DNA of 64,000 nucleotides, from NCBI RefSeq assembly GCF_034314045.1, contig NZ_JAVIWL010000001.1:2232001-2296000 (forward strand). Direction: 5' to 3'. The stretch is from Glaciimonas sp. CA11.2 (GTDB taxonomy: Bacteria > Pseudomonadota > Gammaproteobacteria > Burkholderiales > Burkholderiaceae_D). A program made the translations under genes and the position numbers. Under the pieces are notes generated by a model. It saw only the letters and a program-made list of their open reading frames with translations. It ran no database searches and was not told the DNA's origin. Shown piece after piece: positions 49,091 through 59,734 of this stretch. Each line of letters starts with the position of its first letter. Position 1 is the first letter of the stretch.

Positions 49091-50332
49091 TCACACCACC
49101 GCACCGAGTTTAAAGATCGGCAAGTACATCGCAATGACAAGTCCGCCAATCAGGACGCCCAAGATGACCATAATCAAAGGTTCCATCAAACTCGACATGG
49201 ATGCCACTGCATCATCCACTTCAGCCTCATAGAAGTCAGCGACTTTACCGAGCATTTGGTCGAGCGCACCGGACTCTTCACCGATTGAGACCATTTGCGT
49301 CACCATATTGGGGAACACTTCGGAGTTTTGCATGGCGACTGTCAAACTGGTACCTGTACTGACTTCACTTTGAATTTTTTTGGTCGCGTCCAGGTAGACT
49401 GCGTTGCCGGAAGCACCACCGACGGAGTCCAGCGACTCTACTAAAGGAACGCCCGCCGAAAACATAGTGGCAAGTGTGCGAGTCCAGCGTGCGATGGTCG
49501 CTTTACGTATTACGGCACCGAAGATGGGCGCTTTTAATAGGGCAACATCCATAAAGCGCTGTACTTTTAATGAGCGTCTCCATGATTGGAACAGCAGGTA
49601 CAGTCCGCCGAAAATACCGCCAAAGATGAAGTACCAGTTTGCAACAAAGAAGTCGGATATCGCCATCACAACCAACGTTGGGCCGGGTAAGTCAGCGCCA
49701 AAGCTCGCGAATACGGTCTTGAACGCAGGAACGACCCAAATCATGATAACTGCGGTGACGACGAAGGCGACGACCAGGATTGATACCGGATAAAACATGG
49801 CCGATTTGATCTTACTTTTGATGGCGAGTGTTTTTTCTTTGTACGTGGCCAGACGCGCCAACAAATCTTCGAGAATACCTGCCTGTTCACCCGCGCCGAC
49901 CAGATTGCAAAATAGTGGATCAAAGTAGAGCGGAAATTTTCGAAAGGCCTGATTCAGACTTGTGCCGGTTTCCACATCCGCCCGGATATCGTTAATTAGC
50001 TTCGACACAGATGGATTGGCATGTCCCTTGGCGACGATGTCAAATGATTGCAATAGCGGCACGCCAGCCTTCATCATTGTTGCCAATTGACGAGTGAATA
50101 ACGCGACGTCTTTTTCGGAAATTCTTTTGCCGCTGCGGAATGTCTTTTTCTTTAGCTTGACGACCAAAATGCCTTGCCGGCGCAACGTAACATTGACCAG
50201 CGTTTCACCGCTGGCACGCATCTCACCGCGGACCAATCGTCCTTTTTTGTCTTTACCTTCCCAGGCGTAGATAAATTCTTTGACCTGGCGCGCACTTGTG
50301 GTGTTTCGCGCATTTGGTGTAGCAGTTGCCAT
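49091..50332 (-). CDS. pilC: Type IV pilus inner-membrane platform protein PilC
   Basis: Polytopic protein that couples the PilB motor to pilin assembly. It has two GspF domains: the first begins near residue 78 (FTRQLATMMKAGVPLLQSF) and the second near 280 (WTRTLATMFSAGVPLVESL). Three long membrane segments lie near 175-205, 225-250 and 385-405. Length 413 is normal. It is 148 bp downstream of pilB. pilD, which should follow, has been displaced to 42025-42915. Confidence 0.95.
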   Translation of the reverse strand: MATATPNARNTTSARQVKEFIYAWEGKDKKGRLVRGEMRASGETLVNVTLRRQGILVVKLKKKTFRSGKRISEKDVALFTRQLATMMKAGVPLLQSFDIVAKGHANPSVSKLINDIRADVETGTSLNQAFRKFPLYFDPLFCNLVGAGEQAGILEDLLARLATYKEKTLAIKSKIKSAMFYPVSILVVAFVVTAVIMIWVVPAFKTVFASFGADLPGPTLVVMAISDFFVANWYFIFGGIFGGLYLLFQSWRRSLKVQRFMDVALLKAPIFGAVIRKATIARWTRTLATMFSAGVPLVESLDSVGGASGNAVYLDATKKIQSEVSTGTSLTVAMQNSEVFPNMVTQMVSIGEESGALDQMLGKVADFYEAEVDDAVASMSSLMEPLIMVILGVLIGGLVIAMYLPIFKLGAVV

Positions 50333-50480
50333 GACTTTCTTCCTCTTTATCAGGGTTTACGCAAAATCATCCAAGTTGTTCAGATCGCTCTGGTTTCGCG
50401 GTAGTTGCTAACCTTACAGTTGCCATGTTTTCATTGGTATGTCGTACTGGAACGATATTGCGTAAGTCCTATTCATGCAT

Positions 50481-52202
50481 CTAGTTATTGGTGCAGCCGA
50501 GCACTTCTTCGAGGCTGGTCATTCCTTGTTTGACCTTGATCAAACCTGATTGACGTAAAGTGCGGACTCCCTCCAGTTTTGCCTGTGCCTCAATTTCCAG
50601 CGCGGTACCATGCGTCAGAATGATACGTTCTAACGCTTCGGTAATCGGCATAATTTGATAGATACCAACGCGGCCCTTGTAGCCCGTGCCATTACAGCGC
50701 TCGCAGCCAAGCGGTTTATACGGCGTCCAGGTACCATCGAGATCATCCTCTGCGAGGCCTGCCTCGATCAGTGCTTCATCCGGAATAGAGACTGGTTGTT
50801 TACAACTACATAGTCGCCGCGCCAAACGTTGTGCAGTGATCAGGATCACGGATGACGCAATGTTGAATGGTGCTACACCCATGTTCATCAGTCGTGTCAG
50901 CGTTGATGGCGCATCGTTGGTATGCAACGTAGAAAAAACCATATGCCCGGTTTGCGCGGCTTTGATCGAAATATCCGCCGTCTCTAAATCGCGGATCTCA
51001 CCAACCATGATGATGTCGGGATCTTGTCGCAGGAAAGCCTTAAGCGCCACTGGAAATGTCAGTCCGGTACGATCATTGATGCTCACCTGATTGACGCCGG
51101 GCAAGTTGATCTCGACCGGATCTTCAGCCGTCGATATGTTGATGCTGGGCTGATTGAGAATGTTCAGGCAGGTATAGAGGGAGACGGTTTTACCTGAACC
51201 GGTTGGTCCTGTGACCAGCACCATTCCATATGGCCGCTGGATGGCTTCCATCAAAATTTCTTTTTGCTCGGGATCATAACCAAGTGCATCGATCCCCATC
51301 TGGGCCTGACTTGCATCCAGAATCCGCATGACGATTTTTTCACCGAACAAGGTTGGTAAGGTACTTACACGAAAATCGATTGCACGGGTCTTGGACACAA
51401 CAAGTCGCATGCGGCCATCCTGCGGCACGCGTTTTTCGGAGATATCCAGTTTTGACAAAACCTTGATGCGAGAGGCGAGTTTTTCTTTGATCGATAACGG
51501 TGGTTGGGCCATATCGCGTAAGACCCCATCTACACGGAAGCGAATGCGATAAAACTTTTCAAACGGTTCAAAATGAAGATCCGACGCACCTTGATTGATG
51601 GCATCGGTTAATATTTTTTGCAAAAAACGCACTACCGGCGCGTCGTCGATTTCATTGGGTGCATCAATCGCAAGCGGAGCGTCTTCCTCTACGAAGTTTA
51701 TGTCGTCCGAAACCCCGATCATTTCGTTGAGGGTTTGCTCGTTGCTTTTCGTGTACTTTTGAATCTGTTTTAGTAAGGCGGGATGTTCGGCAATGATCGG
51801 TTCGACCATCAACTCTGTATGAAACTTGATTTGATCGAGCGCCTGCGTATTTGTTGGATCTGAAATCGCGACATAAATTTTGTTGCCGCGTTTTGCCAGG
51901 GCCAGAACTGACTGACTTTCCATCAACTTGGTGTCAATGGCTTTTGCAGGTAACAGACTTATATTAAAGGCGGCGAGATCCACAAGTGGATAGCCAAACG
52001 TTTCTGCGCAAAATTGCGCAAGGCCTGAGGCATCCAATTGCCCGCTTGCAAGCAATGCATCAATAAAGCGCATCTGTTCATTGCTGGCGGTTTTATGTAA
52101 GCCGTCAACTTGATCGACTGTCAGTCGTCCGGCCTGCACCAGTGCACGCGCCAATCCGGACATTGGACTGCTTAGATTAATATTAGGAAGAACTGCAACC
52201 AT
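50481..52202 (-). CDS. pilB: Type IV pilus extension ATPase PilB
   Basis: Hexameric assembly motor. An N-terminal MshEN-type domain (about 1-145) precedes the secretion ATPase domain. Walker A is GPTGSGKT (about residue 330), followed by the Asp box and the Walker B region DIIMVGEIRD. A C-terminal tetracysteine zinc motif is formed by LCSC and GCERCNGTGYKGR. MshEN domains of some PilB/GspE relatives bind c-di-GMP, but I have not checked the motif here. Length 573 is typical. Confidence 0.95.
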   Translation of the reverse strand: MVAVLPNINLSSPMSGLARALVQAGRLTVDQVDGLHKTASNEQMRFIDALLASGQLDASGLAQFCAETFGYPLVDLAAFNISLLPAKAIDTKLMESQSVLALAKRGNKIYVAISDPTNTQALDQIKFHTELMVEPIIAEHPALLKQIQKYTKSNEQTLNEMIGVSDDINFVEEDAPLAIDAPNEIDDAPVVRFLQKILTDAINQGASDLHFEPFEKFYRIRFRVDGVLRDMAQPPLSIKEKLASRIKVLSKLDISEKRVPQDGRMRLVVSKTRAIDFRVSTLPTLFGEKIVMRILDASQAQMGIDALGYDPEQKEILMEAIQRPYGMVLVTGPTGSGKTVSLYTCLNILNQPSINISTAEDPVEINLPGVNQVSINDRTGLTFPVALKAFLRQDPDIIMVGEIRDLETADISIKAAQTGHMVFSTLHTNDAPSTLTRLMNMGVAPFNIASSVILITAQRLARRLCSCKQPVSIPDEALIEAGLAEDDLDGTWTPYKPLGCERCNGTGYKGRVGIYQIMPITEALERIILTHGTALEIEAQAKLEGVRTLRQSGLIKVKQGMTSLEEVLGCTNN

Positions 52203-52453
52203 AGAAAATTTACGTAAAAAGAGCTACTCGGGCAACCGCCATACCGACGATCATGCCTTTGCGAAACTGTTCTGTAAAGACTTTGTGCGCGATTCTGTCG
52301 TAGTTTTAGGCGATTACTTAAGTAACGTGTTGTTATAAAGTTGTCTATAGTAAATAACATCCTTTACTTAATAGTCTGACTAGTTAAATCCTGTCGCAAG
52401 TCACTAGCCAGATTGCCATGCGAAGAGTTGCATGCTTTATAACGCGGGATGGG

Positions 52454-53746
52454 CTATTTGCTGCGTAAGTGGTTGGCAGGACGAATGAGCTTGGCGACCT
52501 TGATTGCCTGATTCTGTACTTGCGTGATTTCGATCACACAACCAGAAATTTTGACGCTGACGGTATTTTCAGGAATATCCTGAAGCCATTCGAGTACCAA
52601 CCCATTGAGTGTTTTAGGTCCGTCGATCGGAAAGTTTAAGCCCAGACGTTTGTTGATATCACGCAACGATGTGACGCCCTCAAGACGGCATTCACCTTTA
52701 TCATTCCAACCAAAACTATCAGCGCGCGCGGCACCTGGTTTGGAGGTTGTGAACTCGCCGATCATTTCTTCGATAATATCTTCTAGTGTTACCAGGCCAT
52801 GCACTTCACCATATTCATCAACGACGATTCCGAGGCGCTCATGGTTTTCTTGAAAGTATTGCAATTGGGTAAAGACGTCGGTGCCTTCCGGTACGAAATA
52901 CGGCGGTGTTAGCAGTGCGCGAAAATGGTCAACGGTGAGTTCGTCCTCTTGGTTGAGGAGTGCCATTGCCTTGCGCACGTGCAAAATGCCAACGATCTGG
53001 TTGATTTCACCTTCATATACCGGCAATTTGTTGTGATAACAGGTTGTTAATTGATGCTGAATTTCCTCTACCGAAACCGATAGATTCAATGCTTCGACCT
53101 GTGCTCGGGGTGTCATCACATCTTCGACCGAGATTTTTTCGAGATCGAACAGATTTAATAGAATGCTTTTATGTTTTTGCGGCATAAAATTGCCGCCCTC
53201 TAGAACGATTGAACGCAACTCTTCCGGCGATACACGCAAATCCTGAGCGTGCTTGCCGGTCTTGATGCGCAATACTTTTAATATGCCGGATACAAATAAG
53301 TTGACGAACCAGATAATGGGTTTAACCAACGTCATTAAGGGTTTCAGTATGAAGCTGGTGAAAAGGGCGATACGCTCGGGATAGGTCGCGCCAATGACTT
53401 TGGGTGTGATTTCACCAAATACAATTAACAGGAACGCAACGCAAGCGGTCGCGATGGTGATGACTTTTTGGTGATTGCCAAATGTATTGATGGCAATGGC
53501 AGTCACCAACGCCGTGGCAAGCGCGTTCACCAACGTATTGATGATGAGAATAAGGGATAACAGTTTGTCGGTGCGGTCAAGCAACCACATTGTGGTAGTC
53601 GCCGCTTTGCTTCCACGTTTGGAAAGGTGCCGCAGACGATGTTTGTTGGCCGCCATCAGCGCTGTTTCCGACATGGCGAAAAAAGCCGACAATAAAATTA
53701 GTAAACCAAGTGCAAGAAATTGCACCCATAAGGGAACGGCATCCAA
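52454..53746 (-). CDS. CNNM/CorC-family membrane protein with CBS pair
   Basis: Probable magnesium or divalent-cation transport-related protein (HlyC/CorC, YfjD/CorB type). Order: DUF21 (CNNM) membrane domain with about four segments (residues 5-150), two CBS domains (about 205-330, MTPRAQVEAL and GIVVDEYGEVHGLVTLEDI) and the C-terminal CorC_HlyC domain (from about 345). The only usable start is TTG 53746; the frame has no ATG, GTG or other TTG between it and the upstream stop. Length 430 fits the family. It sits in the reverse-strand run between ispB and pilB. Confidence 0.88.
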   Translation of the reverse strand: MDAVPLWVQFLALGLLILLSAFFAMSETALMAANKHRLRHLSKRGSKAATTTMWLLDRTDKLLSLILIINTLVNALATALVTAIAINTFGNHQKVITIATACVAFLLIVFGEITPKVIGATYPERIALFTSFILKPLMTLVKPIIWFVNLFVSGILKVLRIKTGKHAQDLRVSPEELRSIVLEGGNFMPQKHKSILLNLFDLEKISVEDVMTPRAQVEALNLSVSVEEIQHQLTTCYHNKLPVYEGEINQIVGILHVRKAMALLNQEDELTVDHFRALLTPPYFVPEGTDVFTQLQYFQENHERLGIVVDEYGEVHGLVTLEDIIEEMIGEFTTSKPGAARADSFGWNDKGECRLEGVTSLRDINKRLGLNFPIDGPKTLNGLVLEWLQDIPENTVSVKISGCVIEITQVQNQAIKVAKLIRPANHLRSK

Positions 53747-54111
53747 AGGGTCACCGTATAAGGTATGTGGAAGGGAAAGTAGAGATGGTCATTTTTACAT
53801 GGAGTGAAAGATGTTGAGTTAAAAAAGCAACTCTTTTCTTGAGGTCGGATTACATACAAACACATTATGCGATCCAGAACTTCACTCCGGTATTCCTTAT
53901 TTTCCTGAATGGATACTACTTGTTGTGATAGCACTGGTGAGAGGCTTTGAGCGCACTTCTTGGTTGCTTCTTTACCGCTTACGGAGTCTGACTTAATGAC
54001 TGAACTCGTTGCTTCAACGCATTGTTAAACTTAATGTTTTTACTTGGTTTTCAACTCAGTTACTTAATCAACTCAGTTACTTAGCTCAGTTATGTAACTG
54101 CGCTAATTAGC
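53747..54111. other. Intergenic region between the CNNM gene and ispB
   Basis: 365 bp without a credible gene. The right end holds two exact 16-bp direct repeats (54051-54066 and 54068-54083) and a degenerate third copy just behind the ispB stop. No tRNA was found. The left end must contain the CNNM promoter. Confidence 0.5.
54051..54083. repeat. 16-bp direct repeat downstream of ispB
   Basis: TCAACTCAGTTACTTA occurs at 54051-54066 and again at 54068-54083 (17-bp period), followed by the partial copy GCTCAGTTATGTAACTG. It lies about 28 bp behind the ispB stop codon. Confidence 0.85.
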
Positions 54112-55062
54112 TCAATGATTGCGGTCCACTGCAAACGACGCTAACTCTAGCAACGAGGTTTTATATTCGCTCTCTGGCAGCTTTGCAATCGCAGCGGTGG
54201 CTAGCTGTGCTGATTTTTTCGCTTCGGCTCGCGTGTAATCGAGCGCTCCAGAATTTGTTATTGCTGAAAGAATAGCATCAAAATGTTGCTCGTCGCCATT
54301 TTCGATGCAACTGCGTACCAGCGCGCGCTGCTCGCCGTTGCCATGCTGCATTAAATAGATCAGTGGAAGGGTGGGTTTGCCTTCGCGCAAATCGTCTCCC
54401 ACATTTTTTCCGATATCTGCCGCATTGCCAGAATAATCAAGCACGTCGTCAATGAGTTGGAAAGCCGTGCCCAGTGAGCGGCCGTATTCGCCCGCCGCGT
54501 CAATTGCACTATCATTTGCACCCGCAATGAGCGCGCCTATTTGGGCTGCCGCTTCAAATAACTTTGCAGTTTTGGAGCGAATAACTTGCAGATAGCGCTC
54601 TTCACTGACATCCGGATTGTGCATGTTTAACAATTGCAGCACTTCACCTTCTGCGATGACATTGGTGGCATCAGCGACGATTTGCATGACGCGTGGATTG
54701 CTGACATCAACCATCATCTGGAAAGCGCGAGAGTACAAAAAGTCTCCCACGAGGACCGACGCAGCATTACCAAACATCGCATTCGCAGTTTTGCGACCAC
54801 GGCGCAACGATGATTCATCGACTACATCGTCATGTAACAGGGTCGCGGTATGGATGAATTCGATGACTGCGGCGAGTTCATGGTGCTTGCACCCCTCATA
54901 ACCAAACGCCTGTGCCATCAGAAGTACCAGCACGGGACGCAGGCGTTTGCCGCCAGCACTGATGATGTATTCAGCAATCTGGTTGACCAAAGGAACTTCG
55001 GAATGCAATTTTTCACGAATGACCGCATTAACCGCTTCCATATCGGTCAGGATCGGGTTCAT
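54112..55062 (-). CDS. ispB: Polyprenyl (octaprenyl) diphosphate synthase
   Basis: Trans-prenyltransferase that builds the side chain of ubiquinone. The two aspartate-rich motifs are DDVVD (about 78-82) and LIDDVLDYSG, with SAGGKRLRP for the homoallylic substrate. I place the start at ATG 55062 (316 residues), where family similarity begins with MEAVNAVIREKL; the frame stays open to 55188, giving a 42-residue extension without family likeness. Chain length (eight units) is assumed from the order and cannot be read directly. Confidence 0.92.
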   Translation of the reverse strand: MNPILTDMEAVNAVIREKLHSEVPLVNQIAEYIISAGGKRLRPVLVLLMAQAFGYEGCKHHELAAVIEFIHTATLLHDDVVDESSLRRGRKTANAMFGNAASVLVGDFLYSRAFQMMVDVSNPRVMQIVADATNVIAEGEVLQLLNMHNPDVSEERYLQVIRSKTAKLFEAAAQIGALIAGANDSAIDAAGEYGRSLGTAFQLIDDVLDYSGNAADIGKNVGDDLREGKPTLPLIYLMQHGNGEQRALVRSCIENGDEQHFDAILSAITNSGALDYTRAEAKKSAQLATAAIAKLPESEYKTSLLELASFAVDRNH

Positions 55063-55315
55063 GATGGACTGCTGAGTTGGAATATTGAGAGCGACGGACA
55101 AAATAAAGACCTGTTCGTAATCGTTAAAATCGTAAATGCCAACATTATACGACGTCAGCCTTGGAAGGCTGCTTCGTTTATGCATCATGGACTTATTTTG
55201 GCACTATTTAGGTGTAATACTTGTTGTGCGCGATGAAGTTGGGCAGAGCAATTTGCACACTCCGCGTCCATTTTCATCAGCCAAAGTCTGGCGTTACCAT
55301 CCGCCAGACCCGGAC

Positions 55316-57670
55316 TCAGCCCTTCAATTTGGCGAATGCCGCAGCCATCGCGCTATTTGCCGATGCGGCAACTGGTGCGGATTGTTGTCGTTGATGCTGG
55401 GAAAGACGTTTGGCGTCGTTACGGTCCCCGCGTTGTTCCGGTTTGCTACCCGGCACCGGCGCACTATCATCCAATCGCATGGTTAACGCAATTCGTTTAC
55501 GCTTTTCGTCGATTTCCAGTACTTTCACCTTCACGACTTGTCCGGCTTTCACCACGCTGTGCGGATCTTTGACGAAGGTGTTGGATAATGCAGATATATG
55601 GACTAATCCATCCTGATGCACGCCGATGTCTACAAATGCGCCGAACGCTGCAACGTTGGTGACAACGCCCTCTAATATCATGTCTGGGCGCAGATCGCGC
55701 ATTTCTTCTACGCCATCTTTGAAAGTGGCGGTGGTGAACTCAGGGCGGGGATCGCGACCTGGTTTTTCCAGCTCTTTGAGGATGTCGGTAATAGTCGGTA
55801 CGCCAAATTTCTCGTCGGCGTATTTGGCGGGATTGAGCGATTTCAATAGTTTGTCGTCGCCAATGACGCCTTTCACATCCTTTTTGATGTCGGCCAGAAT
55901 TTTTTCGACCAACGGATACGATTCAGGATGAACTGCGGACGCATCGAGTGGGTTATTGCCGTTCATGACGCGCAAGAATCCGGCGGCTTGCTCAAATGTT
56001 TTATCGCCAAGACGAGGCACTTCGCGCAAACCGGCGCGTGAGGTGAACATCCCTTTCATGTCGCGATAAGTCACAATACTTTGCGCGACGCTGGAATTGA
56101 GGCCAGATACGCGGGCCAGCAATGGTGCGGATGCCGTATTTACGTCAACCCCGACCGCATTCACGCAATCCTCGACCACAGCGTCAAGCGAACGCGCCAA
56201 TTGGGTTTGACCTACATCATGCTGATATTGCCCAACGCCAATTGATTTTGGATCTATTTTGACCAGTTCGGCCAACGGATCTTGTAGGCGGCGGGCAATC
56301 GACACCGCACCGCGTATCGATACATCCATGTCTGGTAGTTCGCGTGAAGCGAATTCGGATGCTGAGTAGACCGATGCGCCAGCTTCTGAAACAACGATTT
56401 TGGTCAACTTGAGTTCAGGGCGTAGTTTGATCAAGTCCTGCGCGAGCTTATCGGTTTCACGCGAGGCTGTGCCGTTTCCGATCGAAATCAGCGAAACGTT
56501 ATGTTTTTCCGCCAGTTGCGACAAGGTGTGCAGCGAACCTTCCCAGTCGTTACGTGGTTGATGGGGGTAGATCGTGCTGGTACCGACTACTTTGCCAGTG
56601 GCATCGACAATCGCGACTTTTACGCCGGTACGCAATCCTGGATCGAGGCCCATGGTGGCGCGTGGTCCGGCTGGTGCAGCCAACAAAAGCGCCTTCAAAT
56701 TGAGCGCGAAAACGTGGATGGCCTCGACTTCGGCTTTTTCGCGCAGGTTGGTCATCAGCTCTGTTTCCAGATGCATGAAGACTTTGACGCGCCAGGCCCA
56801 ACGTACGGTGTCGGATAACCATTTATCGGCGGGACGATTTTTGTTACTGATACCGAAACGCGCGGCAATACGCCCTTCGCAGGGATTGTGTGGTGCGTCC
56901 CACTTTGGCTTTTCTTCCTCGGTATTGAGTCGCAAGACCACGTTCAGCATCTCTTCACGCCGCCCACGGAACAACGCCAGCGCGCGGTGTGATGGAATGG
57001 TGCCGATGGTTTCGGAGTAGTCAAAATAGTCTGCGAATTTTTCGCCAGCGTCTTGTTTGCCTTCGATCACTTTAGATTCGACTACGCCGTGCTCTGTCAG
57101 ATATTCGCGCAAGGCTTGCAGCAGCGATGCATCTTCAGCAAAACGCTCCATCAGAATTTGACGTGCGCCGTCAAGCGCAACCTTGGCATCGGCGACGCCG
57201 GGATTGTCGCCATTGTCGGTGCTGAAAGCGGGCTTGAAATATTTAATCGCCTCCTCTTCCGGTAGCAATTCTGGATTGGATAACAGCGCATCGGCCAATT
57301 CGGTCAAACCGGCTTCAGCCGCGATCTGAGCTTTGGTGCGGCGTTTTAATTTGTACGGTAAGTACAGATCTTCGAGACGGGTTTTGTCTTCCGCCAACGA
57401 GATGGCGCTCAGCAATGCCGGTGTCATCTTTCCCTGTTCCTCAATCGAACTCAGGATAGCGGCACGGCGTGCCTCGAGCTCGCGCAGATAGCGCAGACGC
57501 TCTTCCAGGAGGCGCAACTGAATGTCATCGAGGCCGCCAGTGGCTTCTTTGCGGTAACGGGCAATAAATGGCACCGTCGCACCTTCATCCAGCAGGGTGA
57601 CAGCAGCGGCTACTTGGGCTGGTTTGGCAGCGAGTTCTAGGGCAAGACGTTGTTCGATCGAAGGCAGCAT
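55316..57670 (-). CDS. tex: Tex-like RNA-binding transcription accessory protein
   Basis: Nucleic-acid-binding protein linked to transcription and stress fitness. Order over 784 residues: N-terminal helical Tex domain, YqgF/RNase H-like domain (from [15 protein letters not shown], about 330), helix-hairpin-helix domains (about 490-560, [19 protein letters not shown]) and a C-terminal S1 domain (about 640-720, [20 protein letters not shown]). The tail is rich in Gln, Arg and Ala. It stands alone, with 274 bp before prmC. Confidence 0.95.
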   Translation of the reverse strand: MLPSIEQRLALELAAKPAQVAAAVTLLDEGATVPFIARYRKEATGGLDDIQLRLLEERLRYLRELEARRAAILSSIEEQGKMTPALLSAISLAEDKTRLEDLYLPYKLKRRTKAQIAAEAGLTELADALLSNPELLPEEEAIKYFKPAFSTDNGDNPGVADAKVALDGARQILMERFAEDASLLQALREYLTEHGVVESKVIEGKQDAGEKFADYFDYSETIGTIPSHRALALFRGRREEMLNVVLRLNTEEEKPKWDAPHNPCEGRIAARFGISNKNRPADKWLSDTVRWAWRVKVFMHLETELMTNLREKAEVEAIHVFALNLKALLLAAPAGPRATMGLDPGLRTGVKVAIVDATGKVVGTSTIYPHQPRNDWEGSLHTLSQLAEKHNVSLISIGNGTASRETDKLAQDLIKLRPELKLTKIVVSEAGASVYSASEFASRELPDMDVSIRGAVSIARRLQDPLAELVKIDPKSIGVGQYQHDVGQTQLARSLDAVVEDCVNAVGVDVNTASAPLLARVSGLNSSVAQSIVTYRDMKGMFTSRAGLREVPRLGDKTFEQAAGFLRVMNGNNPLDASAVHPESYPLVEKILADIKKDVKGVIGDDKLLKSLNPAKYADEKFGVPTITDILKELEKPGRDPRPEFTTATFKDGVEEMRDLRPDMILEGVVTNVAAFGAFVDIGVHQDGLVHISALSNTFVKDPHSVVKAGQVVKVKVLEIDEKRKRIALTMRLDDSAPVPGSKPEQRGDRNDAKRLSQHQRQQSAPVAASANSAMAAAFAKLKG

Positions 57671-57944
57671 GGGTGTCTAGAGAATCAGATTCAGGCGTTG
57701 GACAAGAAAGCGATCATACGCAATTCAGATAAATTCGCTAGTCTTGACAAGCTTAAAAACATGGTTTTTGTAAAAAGATGATGAGAATTGGGAATGAAAT
57801 ACGAGTAGTTACGTGCTTTAGTCTCCGTGAGCGCCCCACAAGGGATGTTCATTTGCTATTTTCTTACGGCAAGTATATTTATAAAATTTAATCTGCCTGT
57901 ATAAAATGCGGGTCGAGCATTTGGACGTAATGTTCGCGCTTTTT

Positions 57945-58922
57945 TCAATCGGGGTTTGGCGTGATTGGTTCATGTCTTATCTCGGCTGCGCTTTTTAAGC
58001 GCCCGCCGCTGACACGTGCAATCCCGGCTAAATCCTGCCAACTTTGTATCGCTTCAAACGGCAGCGTCTGCAATAACGCGATGACGGCTTCGGCCTGATC
58101 ATAGCCGTGCTCCATGAGCAACCATCCGCCTTGATTTAAATGGTCCGACGCATTGTTAGCGATGATGCGCAAGGCGCTTAGTCCATCTGCATGATCGGTA
58201 AGTGCGTTAAGCGGTTCAAAGCGCAGATCGCCTTGCGAGAGATGGCGGTCGCCCTCAACAATATAAGGCGGATTTGCGACGATCATGTCAAAACGCTGAG
58301 GCGTTGATTTGCCTAGTGCATCTGATGTATTTAGGGCCGCGTACCAGTCGCTATGTACCAGATTGAATTTGTCGGCACGTAAAGCCAAATGGCGCGCAGC
58401 ATTGCGGCGTGCGACCGCTAACGCTTCGATGCTGACATCAACTGCCGTGACCTGCACATGCGTGCGCGTAGCCGCAATAGCGATAGCAATAGCGCCAGAA
58501 CCGGTGCCGAGATCTAAGACGGTTTGAGGCGTGATGTTCTGACTTGGTTGTGCATCGGTCAGGCGTTCTAACGCCAGCTCTACCAACAATTCGGTGTCTG
58601 GGCGGGGAATCAAAACGTCTGGCGTCACTTCCAGCATGAGTCCAAAAAATTCCCGTTCACCGAGAATGTAAGCAATCGGCTCGCCCTCCATGCGGCGACG
58701 GAACAGCTGCGTTAAAAGCGCCGCTTGCTGAGCGTCGACGCTACGCTGATCTTGTGTGATCAGTTGTGTGCGGGTAAGACCTAGCGCGTGCATGATCAGC
58801 AGGCGATTCTCGAGCGGTTCCAGTGGCGCGGTTTTAAGAATCCCCGCAACGCTGAAACCGTGCTCGATAGCGAATGCCGTTTGGGATGATGCGGACGGCG
58901 TCGTTTGTTGCTTATCAGTCAT
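57945..58922 (-). CDS. prmC: Peptide chain release factor N(5)-glutamine methyltransferase
   Basis: Methylates the GGQ glutamine of RF1 and RF2. The SAM-binding block VLDLGTGSGAIAIAIA and the catalytic NPPY (VANPPYI) are present. At 325 residues it is longer than E. coli PrmC (277), with extra residues at the N-terminus and in the loop after HSDWYAALN. Its ATG overlaps the dsbB stop by four bases. The substrate gene prfA lies just upstream of dsbB on the same strand. Confidence 0.94.
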   Translation of the reverse strand: MTDKQQTTPSASSQTAFAIEHGFSVAGILKTAPLEPLENRLLIMHALGLTRTQLITQDQRSVDAQQAALLTQLFRRRMEGEPIAYILGEREFFGLMLEVTPDVLIPRPDTELLVELALERLTDAQPSQNITPQTVLDLGTGSGAIAIAIAATRTHVQVTAVDVSIEALAVARRNAARHLALRADKFNLVHSDWYAALNTSDALGKSTPQRFDMIVANPPYIVEGDRHLSQGDLRFEPLNALTDHADGLSALRIIANNASDHLNQGGWLLMEHGYDQAEAVIALLQTLPFEAIQSWQDLAGIARVSGGRLKSAAEIRHEPITPNPD

Positions 58923-59416
58923 TCAAAATCGCCGTGGTTAGTGCGTTTGAGCAAAACTTTACCCAATATAACGGTCAATACGACAAACCAGAACAACGAC
59001 CATTGCGGAATGGATAAACCGAGAATTGCATCGTAAGAAGCCGAGCATAAGGCCCAGGCGTCGACTTTAAAGACGGATGGCAACAGGGTGGCGGTCGGCA
59101 ATGCGTTTAACGGGGCTTCCAGCGCGTCACGACCACAAGTCGTTGCAGGGTGCGCAATAACCCACAGATGCCAGCCCGCGGTTGCAGCACCACCAAGACC
59201 CGCGATCATGCCGATCGCCGCACTGGCTTTACGAATACTGTCGGGCATGCTGGCCGAAACCAGACAAATCAATGCGATGATCGCAAAGGCGTAACGCTGG
59301 ATCACACAAAGAGGGCACGGCTGCATGTCTTTAACATGTTGCAAATAGAGGGCGGCGCCGATCAGTGCAAGGGCGATAAAAGCGACGGCTAGCAAAATGT
59401 GTTTAGATGATTTCAT
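58919..59416 (-). CDS. dsbB: Disulfide bond formation protein DsbB
   Basis: Inner-membrane quinone reductase that re-oxidises DsbA. Four membrane segments in 165 residues. The first redox pair is CPLC (about residues 34-37) and the second pair is formed by the cysteines in TTCGRD and ALCSAS. It lies between prfA and prmC, which are usually adjacent, and is translationally coupled to prmC. dsbA is not in the window. Confidence 0.94.
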   Translation of the reverse strand: MKSSKHILLAVAFIALALIGAALYLQHVKDMQPCPLCVIQRYAFAIIALICLVSASMPDSIRKASAAIGMIAGLGGAATAGWHLWVIAHPATTCGRDALEAPLNALPTATLLPSVFKVDAWALCSASYDAILGLSIPQWSLFWFVVLTVILGKVLLKRTNHGDFE

Positions 59417-59734
59417 TTTTTTATTGAGGATGGTTAATGTCGATCAACGCATTACAGGCGTGGTGTGTTCGTAGCGTATTGCTTTGAAACCTTGAAGCGG
59501 TGATACAACCCAATTTAATATTCATACTCAGACTTGGAACTCTACAGCGGCATTTGGTTGCATTTTGTCATGCATCAGTATAAATCAGCTTACCTTAAAG
59601 GTGACTCTAAAAACCTTAACGAGCGGATTTTTCACCCCGCCGGGCAACGCCGGATTGCAGCGTCCTGCGAAGAAGTGAATTCGACTGATCGCAGGCTGCG
59701 CCTCCGACATGCCAGCTTGGTTTGAGTGTTTGTT
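59417..59734. other. Intergenic region between prfA and dsbB
   Basis: 318 bp with no credible gene. A 63-codon plus-strand frame (59534-59725) has no family features. A dsbB promoter is expected here but no clear hexamers were found. Confidence 0.4.
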
